The notes beneath the pieces were generated by a model. The model did no database searches. It was not told the DNA's origin and saw only the letters and a program-made list of their open reading frames with translations. The translations under genes were made by a program, and so were the position numbers. A stretch of 64,000 nt of DNA, taken from Epiperipatus broadwayi. Its lineage: Eukaryota; Onychophora; Udeonychophora; Euonychophora; Peripatidae. Positions 56,801 through 64,000 of the stretch are shown in pieces (position 1 is the first letter of the stretch; every line of letters begins with the position of its first letter). The stretch is from the NCBI GenBank assembly GCA_028023455.1, contig JAQFVV010012441.1:1239911-1303910 (forward strand). The letters run 5' to 3'.

Positions 56801-58590
56801 AGCCTTATAATTTATTAGTACATCTAATGCATTATCACACAATAATCAAAATGTTAATAACTTAGAGTACAGATTATTTTAAGTAATAGATTAAAAGATA
56901 AGTATATTATTGATTTGATTGAGTTAGTTAAATCCACAGAGCTATCATTCACTGATCTTGATCACATGGTTTATAATTATTTGAGAAAAGGGAATTTGGT
57001 AAGTTATTGTATTTATTTATTAAAAAGGTATTCCTATTTCTTAAATATTAAAGTTATAAGAGTTATTGAGTTCATAAAGTTTATGTGTAACTGCTAAATA
57101 TAGTTGTTAATTTGAGTTTATATTGAGAGCTGTTTTGTACAATCTGTTTGGGTAGTGGTAAAATCCCTCTCACTGACCCAAATATATTGTGTATAATGAT
57201 TTTGAGTGCTTGAACCCTGAGAAGAATTAATTGTTAAGTTTCAAAATAGAATTTGAGTTTGTAATAAATTTTATATCTAGTTAATTATTATAGTTGGACT
57301 TGAAATAAATTACGTTCGCTGTTTTATGAAAGTCAACCAAACTTTATGATGTAAATTACTTCTTTTGGCATAAAATGGATAGTTTGTTTTAACTTCATAA
57401 TAAATATTCTGGTTGTGTCAAGCTTGAAATACCTATTTTTATTTAGCTTATCTTTTTACCATTTAATACCATATTAGTTCATAGTTTCAGAATTCAGTCT
57501 TCATCATTAACATTATTCTTCAATTTCATCTTGATCGTTCTTTTAGTTATTCATTCTCATTTGACATTAATTCATTATCATAATTGATTAATCATACATT
57601 AACTTTTATTCTTTTATCATCTTAACTATTCATTAACTCTTATTCTATCATCATTTTAATCATTCATTATTCTCATACATCTTCGTTCTTTTCTCTTCAT
57701 TCTTAAACTCATTTCATTCCACCATTTAATTATTACTTCTTTCCATCATCCATTTAGTCATCTACATCATAATTTACTTATCATTTTATTTATAAATTTA
57801 ATTTCATAATCATTCCAGAGACATAATTATTAGTTATTTATTAATTTGCTGAACATCAAATTTAACTCATCACATTTTGTTTGTGTGGATTTCAAAGCTG
57901 GTTTGACCAGAAGTTATCTTTATTAATCACCTTGTGATCTTCTTTAGATCTATCTAGTTTTATTCAATACAGGAATCATTTCGTTAGTTTTACATTTTTG
58001 TTTCTTTATGCTTATATTCTTGATAATGAGAGTATGATAGGTTACATAGGAGAATTTAGTCGCTAAAATGTACGGCATGATTCGTTGATGACCAGTTAGA
58101 TCAGGGAGAAGGTTACTATATATTGAAACAGACAGATCGGAGAACCGATCTTCGTTTCAGGTGTTTTTATGTACGGTAATTCAAACTACTGTTCGCCCGC
58201 AGTGAGATTTTGTCTATTTTAAGTTATAATATAAATTAGTTATATATTCTATAGTTTATAAATAAATATGTAAAGTTTCCGTATATAAATGTCACAAACC
58301 ATGAAATAATATTCGTGTGTGCGTGGTTTGTGAATTTATATCATTTAATTTAAAGTTTCAGTGCAGGCGTATTTGTTTTAAATTTTAGTTTTAAAATGGT
58401 ATAAAGTCGTTTAAAAATACTGATCAAAAATCACATTCCTTTGATCAGTGTTTTAATTAAAATCTAATTGCACAAATGTACAAAGCAATTAAGTTGTATT
58501 CAAAATTAGTAAGGAATTTTTATATGTAATTACTATGTCAATTTAAAAATAGCGTATTAAATTAAAAGATTGCTAAAAACAGATAATTGA
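53817..58590. other. Long A+T-rich intergenic stretch, nothing recognised
   Basis: Scattered open frames are Ile/Tyr/Cys-rich and look random. 57520-57800 is a cryptic simple sequence of ATTCATT-like words. A weak minus-strand hammerhead-like trace near 57900-57955 (AAGAAGATCAC, AAG, GTGATT) lacks the core and GAAA. A short hairpin (AGATCGG/CCGATCT) lies at 58132-58152. Confidence 0.4.
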
Positions 58591-59048
58591 TTGTTGGTCA
58601 AGCTTGATGGCTGGAGGCTAGAGAAAGTAGGCGGAGCCTAAAACAAAAACAAGTCGGAAAGGTCAGCAGTGGCCATTTTAGAGAAAAACTTACATTCTAA
58701 CTTTTGTCGTGTTTGAGAGAGGTAGTCTCGAGACAACACAGCAGTTGAGTATAATTCAAACATTTTTATTAAGAAGTTCACCAGTGAATCGCAATGTTGA
58801 TGGGCTAAGTGCCAGGAGCTGGTCTCTGCCCCGCCAATATGGATCTTCGTGCCGCTGTTTGATCATGTTTCATGTAACTCACAATTTCCAACTTCCAACC
58901 TCTAAATTAGCTATGCCTTACAAATAACTTTCAAAAATGCGCGCCTACGTTCGTCACAAGCCAAGCTGGATGAAGAAAGAAGAGTAACTTTGTTACACGA
59001 ACTTTAACTTTCTTACGTGCTTAATATTATCAATCAAGTAAATCATAT
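58591..59048 (+). other. Less A+T-rich island, possible non-coding first exon
   Basis: G+C is visibly higher, with several CpGs (GCGCGCCTACG at about 58939). A consensus splice donor, TAT/GTAAGTTTTT, lies at 59048. A 72-codon frame (58709-58927) has no recognised similarity. It could equally be an ancient LTR or other repeat. No matching acceptor or second LTR was found. Confidence 0.2.
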
Positions 59049-59639
59049 GTAAGTTTTTATATCATTTATAATGCTATTATTTAACCTGTCAGTAAATTTT
59101 CTTTTCTTTTTTTTTTATCCTCTGCTCTAGTCTTTAGAAATCATTTATAAAATTGTAATTAATAGTAATAATATTTCAACTGAATGCATTTATATTTTTT
59201 TTATGTTGCTTATTTCATGGACAAACATTGCCAATAGTAATATTTCCAACTCTGTGTAATCTAGTGTGTAATAGTGATCAATTTAATTTTAAAAGTAATT
59301 TCATTTTCTGAATTAAATATTCTTTCACATTCCGAGTTGATAAATGTTAAGTCACTTTATTAGTCTATGTTAATTTGTCCTATAATTGCAATCTAAGGTT
59401 CGATCGTAAAATATATGTATAATGGTTTCAAAGTGTTCATTAATGTTATGTATAATATGAGAAATAATTCACTGAATAGTTTGATACTATCGCTACCGCC
59501 TGTCAACCCGAAGGGTTAGAGTTTCAGAGTAAATTTAACTAATTATTGTTTTCACCGTCAGTTTAAGTCCGCTACGTTTTATTGGGGTAAGGATCTCAGC
59601 CTGTGATGTAGAAACAGACAAATAGTTTCTAGGTTTTAT

Positions 59640-60060
59640 ATAATTTCTTTTAAAAAAATCCGCTTCAAGTATTCGTCCTTCACGTCTGTGGCAATGCCTT
59701 CCCTTCGCTGAAGTTAGCGTCTCGCCATTCTACCATTGGGGAAGGAAAGCAGTTTTCTTTCCCGGTAATCTCTTGGATCACCGGGGTTCGAAATGATCCC
59801 GGCTGGTTGTCGTGTCCCGGAGCTACTTGGGGGCATTAAGCCTTGTCAAAGTACAAGCCGCCCGGTATTCCGTTAATGCACCGCAAGTGATTACTGTAGG
59901 GCTTTTGAATCCAGGCAACCACCAGTTCATCTATCTTCCAGGTCGTACTTATATAAAACCACCAGCACATCTTTCCTTTATGTCGTCTTTATATAAAACC
60001 ATTCTCCAACTGTTCGTCTACGTAACGGCTCGAGCCTATTCTAATAAAATAAGTTAATAA
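59640..60060 (+). other. G+C-richer segment with hairpins and B-box-like motif
   Basis: CCGGGGTTCGAAATGATCCC at about 59778 combines a B-box-like core with pairing flanks, and CCGGTAATC/GATCACCGG precedes it. Two TATATAAAACC motifs (about 59949 and 59989) and an AATAAA at about 60044 would suit a retroelement LTR or a small transcription unit. No coding similarity was recognised in the 81-codon frame (59812-60057). Identity unresolved. Confidence 0.25.
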
Positions 60061-61856
60061 AAATCTTTAGATAAATATTTTTCCAGTGCTCAAACACTCT
60101 GATTCTCTTAACCACCCGTCAATCATTTAACTACCCAGCTATTGGCATAAGTTTGTTTACTAAATAAAACGTTTACTAAAGACTAGTAGCCAAATACAAG
60201 AGGATTCATGGAAGTCTTACCGTACTGTTAACATTATATTTATATGCTTTGTATTTTCATGTTGAACACTATATTTATCCGCTTTCTATTTGTCTTATTT
60301 AACACTATATTTATATGCTTTATATTTTGCTTATTAAACACTTTACTTAATTAAATTTTTGTGTCCTCCACTTTATTACTCTCTAAGTCTGTTTAGCCAC
60401 TTACTGTCTGTATTGGCAACTTAAATATATACGTTACATGAATGACCGTTCCAATATCTAGAGTATAATAAATCTATATATCATTAACTGTAAGAATTAG
60501 TCTATGTTCTGAGCTGAGCTAGAAAAGGGATAACCCCGTGCTGTTATAAAGTCATCATCGGTTAGTCATACCGGGGTTTGGGTTTGAATTCAGTTGGCGT
60601 TTTGGAAATTATTCTTAAACGTGGACTGGGTTTGAACTCGGGTACTGTGTATGATTGAGCGTGGTGGATTTATACCGGTACAATATATATATATATTGTA
60701 TCAGTTAGAATTGTATGTTCGTATAACAAGAATTAGCATCTAAGCAAAAGTACCTAGAGTTCAATCATATGCGAGATACACAGGTCAGGAATACTCATGA
60801 ACTCCACCCTATTGCCCATTTCCCAAGTCTATAACATTACGAACAACACTTCTGACGATAGCAAACAACATTTTAACAATCCCCAGCCCAGAGGGTCAGC
60901 AGAAACACAAAAGATCTAATGATTAACTAAATGATGACACAATATAATAACAGATGTGCATGCATGAATTAAGAAAATGTCCAAAGAATAGACTATTAAA
61001 TATGAATTTATTGAAAATAACATTAGTAATGAAATTAAATCAGTATGTGAGCAACGGGATATAGAGACTTAGAACACATCATAACCTTGATTACATAAAG
61101 AATACTCGATCTAGGTTTCACTTCATGTTAATGTGGGCATTCCATGCAAACCTTAGTAACATAATTTAAGGATTGATAGATATGCAACCACCAAATTTAC
61201 ATAGTAAGAAATTAATTAATTGAAACAATGTGGCTTAATATGCTAATATATATGTTACAGGGTTTCTATTATTCATGCTATGACATTTTTAAATCATTAA
61301 GAATATAGTAGATTTCAATAACCATACACAGGTTTTTATTATGAATATTTATAAGATTTTAAGTTACAAAGAATATAATGGATTTTAATAACTATACAGG
61401 GAGCTTTTATTATCTACATTATCATATTTAAATCACAAGAGTATAACAGATTTCAATAACTGTACATGGGCTTTTATTATGAATATTATATTTTAAATAA
61501 CAAATGATCAAGTGAATTTTGATTATACTTGGACTTCATCAGAATTACATTAACAATAGATCAATTATCTTGGAAATTATGAGATGATTCATCATTTATG
61601 ATTTATGTATAGAATAAGGAAAAGCATAATTATTTCGACATTCCGTCACATGACTTGACCTTTATAGGCTTTCTTAAAAGTTAACTGTTAACGTATTTAA
61701 TAGCAGTTGAACGAAAGGGTAGATAGCGCTAATAAGCGATAACATATAATAAGACAAACTAAATTTATATTATAATGAGAACTTGGGATGGCTTAGGAAA
61801 ATCATATCATTATGACTTACAGATGAATAAAATATGTGAGAAAGTATAAATGATAG
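60061..61856. other. Intergenic sequence, nothing firm
   Basis: Two B-box-like words (GGGTTTGAATTCAG at about 60578, GGGTTTGAACTCGGG at about 60629) and a palindromic TACAATATATATATATTGTA at about 60680 were seen. Several passages near 61250-61500 repeat GG-CTTTTATTAT-containing words about every 65 bases, a degenerate tandem repeat. Confidence 0.35.
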
Positions 61857-62174
61857 CGTGTGGACCGAATGATAACGTTTGAGAGTACGAGAAGCTTCAT
61901 CAACTTGAGAACAAAGAATATAAGCTCATCTGCACTTGTGACAGATGGCATCCGAAGAAGTGGTCAGCAAGATATTATGGTTCCGATTTTCCGAATGCTA
62001 ACCCATAATAGAGCCTACACGACCAAACACAATCTGTGGGAGTTGGGGCCTCCACACTCTGCCGAGAAATGTGCTATAAGCATTCCAGTGATGAGAGAAA
62101 GTATGACAAAGCAAGCTTTGATTGATGAACGTTATCACCAAGACGCATTGCGAGGGCTTTCAGGTTTGTATTAA
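61857..62174 (+). CDS. Unrecognised 105-codon open frame in a G+C-richer patch
   Basis: The frame is open from 61857 (after TAG) to TAA at 62172-62174, with no ATG at the start. It includes WELGPPHSAEKCAISIPV and MTKQALIDERYHQDAL, a balanced composition unlike the Lys/Ile/Asn-rich random frames nearby. TTTCAG/GTTTGT at about 62160 could be a splice donor. I recognise no domain. It may be an internal exon or a relic of a G+C-richer element. Confidence 0.25.
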   Translation, partial: RVDRMITFESTRSFINLRTKNISSSALVTDGIRRSGQQDIMVPIFRMLTHNRAYTTKHNLWELGPPHSAEKCAISIPVMRESMTKQALIDERYHQDALRGLSGLY

Positions 62175-64000
62175 CACTGATTTATATGGCCTTAAATAGT
62201 AATTAAGCCTAGCATAATGAAATGATTATATACAAGCAATCCCAAAAAGAACCTGCAATTTACTTAAAGAAGTTATCTAGCATATCAATAATAAAATATA
62301 ACAATTAAAATTCCCTTCGTTGAACGCAAATCAATATGCTCGAGAAATTAGTTACTTAAAATATTGTTAGATGGCGGGCTAATTATATAATGAATCATCA
62401 CTTAAAAGTAAGGATCTGAATTCAATTTAATTAATACTAAATTTATGTAATATTAATCAATAGCATGAAATAATAGTTAATAATTTATTTGAAATGATAA
62501 TGGAAAGCATAATATAAATTAAATAAAATAGTTTAGGAATATTTTTCAACCGGGCGAATTTTTATAGTTTTGTAAGAAAACTTACGTTTACGATTTAAAT
62601 TCCTTAATGGCGGTATGGTAAAATAAGATAAGATTAATTCGCCAGATTGAATTATTAGCATATTAAAATGGATATGATTTACATAATATCAAATTAAAAT
62701 TGCCACATTTGAAAATAATAATACAGGAAGAGTGAAAACCTAGTAATCAAGTTTAGAAAATCAAATAGAATTGAGATATTGAAGCAAAAGAAAAGTCATT
62801 GTTTAAGCAATTAATCGGTTTAGCATTACCGATGAAAAATAAGCAATTACATTTTGAAAATATAAAGATTACAAAAATGGAAATATTAAAAAGACATGCT
62901 TTAAGTGAGCTAAATTTACATAATTAGAGGTTGAATTTTACATTTTATGATTAAGGAGATTATTTAGATGAAAGTTTTAGAGTTCATTTTGCGCAGGGAA
63001 TTACCTTTCTTTCCGATGACTTGACGGCCGTATGCACACGTGTTGGTTTCATGTTTTACAAAATATGATTAATTTGGTATTATTTTGACGAAATTGTGGT
63101 TAAAGTCCGTTCCTTATGTAATTTACAGTTCATTTTGGCAGTAGTTTGGAAACAATGGCTTATGAGTACATTGGCATTAGCTTGATTTTGGAGAGATTGG
63201 GGAAGCAAATTTTAACTCTACTCACTAACCATTTTAAAGTTCTGAGTGACGTAGATTTCCTTAGCAACAATGTTTAGAAAATAACATGCAGAGCCCCTTT
63301 TAGTTAGGAACTGCGGTGGTATTTATACTCATTTTTGGCTGCCTTTGGGTAATCCCTGGATGTCAGCTAACGGTTACAATGACACAGCAGATTTTAAAGT
63401 ATGAACGAGATCAAGTTCGAGAGAACTAGTCTTGGTCTATTTTGGGCTGAAAATAGACCCACAGAATAAATGTTAAGTAACGTGAATTTTAAAATAAACC
63501 TATGTTAAAATAAAAACAAATCTTTTCTGAATTTAAAATAAGGTAAGTCTTTTATTTAATAAATTTGCATTACTCTCTCGAACTTTCTCTCAATTAAAAT
63601 ATACATGAATAAAAAAATAGATACCTAATATAACGCTTTTAATAAAATTATTAAGTTTTATCTGTTACACACACACATATGCACGATTGTTTACAGTAAT
63701 AGAAATTTATGTTTTATATTTATATCACTTTTAGATGAGAATAAAGCTTAATAAAAGATAAACAATCATGTGCATCGGTATACCTTCACTCCCTAGTGAT
63801 TGTTTATTAAATGACTGAGTTTGAACCCATGTTTGAAGGATTTCAAACATCACCAGAAAGTGAAGCCAAATGTGTGCAACAGATTTGAGTGCTTCAATAT
63901 ATATATATATAAAAGAGAGGGAAAGAGTATACGGGAGAACTACTTCATGAACAGATAGATATTAGTTTGAATAAACAATAAAAATAATTTATCGACGATG
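62175..64000. other. Intergenic sequence with a possible minus-strand promoter and first exon
   Basis: On the minus strand a TATAAATA box (63327-63320) precedes, about 270 bases on, ATGAAACCAACACGTG (63052) leading to GAAAG/GTAAT, a splice-donor-like site at 63004. The encoded peptide would be only about 15 residues before the donor. The rest shows nothing recognisable apart from a CA/TA-run at about 63666 and a TA-run at about 63899. Confidence 0.2.

Noticed and set aside
57895-57960. Minus-strand hammerhead-like motif
   Set aside because: Only helix II (GATCAC/GTGATT) is visible; the CUGANGA core and GAAA are both altered.
58591-63480. LTR retrotransposon spanning the G+C-richer islands
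   Set aside because: I found no pair of direct terminal repeats, primer-binding site, or gag/pol similarity between the islands.

Overview
The window is repeat-dominated animal DNA. It is very A+T-rich (roughly three-quarters by eye). No complete single-copy host gene could be recognised. Eukaryotic origin follows from the mix of mobile elements: Penelope-like elements (PLEs) with GIY-YIG nucleases, RTE/BovB-type and CR1-like non-LTR retrotransposons, hAT DNA transposons with 8-bp target duplications, tRNA-derived SINEs, long fold-back elements and many microsatellites. A C2H2 zinc-finger relic and the general repeat style fit an invertebrate. A cephalopod mollusc is my best guess, but it is only weakly supported.

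Layout. 1-0.85 kb: a proline/tyrosine-rich open frame cut by the left edge, joined to a PLE nuclease fragment that ends in a hammerhead-ribozyme-like motif. 2.9-9.15 kb: fold-backs, a tRNA-SINE tail and a decayed RTE copy. 9.28-14.23 kb: a nearly full-length CR1-like retrotransposon whose PHD finger, coiled coil, GDSL esterase, AP endonuclease and reverse transcriptase read as one polyprotein broken only by three frameshifts; its 5' leader contains two tandem monomers of about 190 bp. 14.2-21.6 kb: small element ends, a second PLE nuclease fragment with an inverted 5' end, tandem repeats, a SINE, and an antisense PLE fragment. 22.1-24.5 kb: a second RTE relic. 29.4-30.1 kb: a hAT element whose right end is amplified as a 25-bp tandem array. 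31-32.7 kb: a truncated second copy of the CR1-like element, split by a compound element with a 15-bp target duplication. 33.7-40.3 kb: fold-backs (one with tandem hammerhead-like cores), a SINE and a large tandem array. 40.6-44.1 kb: a TIR element, then a 1.87-kb hAT with an exact 8-bp duplication and a fold-back nested inside it. 45.0-46.1 kb: a third RTE relic.

The most striking locus is 46.83-52.0 kb. Two nearly identical PLEs lie head to head and share a central pseudo-LTR. The minus-strand copy has an intact 776-residue reverse transcriptase plus GIY-YIG endonuclease; the plus-strand copy is open throughout but lacks its start codon. They form an inverted repeat with arms of about 2.3 kb. 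From 52 kb to the right edge little is recognisable apart from a zinc-finger relic and a few less A+T-rich islands (58.6-60.1, 61.9-62.2, 63.0-63.4 kb) that could be host exons or promoters. I could not assign these.

Functionally the window is a graveyard of retroelements with at least one apparently recent PLE insertion. Several separate repeats carry hammerhead-like cores, so self-cleaving RNA motifs linked to PLEs are the main thread to follow up. All calls come from reading the sequence and from family knowledge; no database search was possible.
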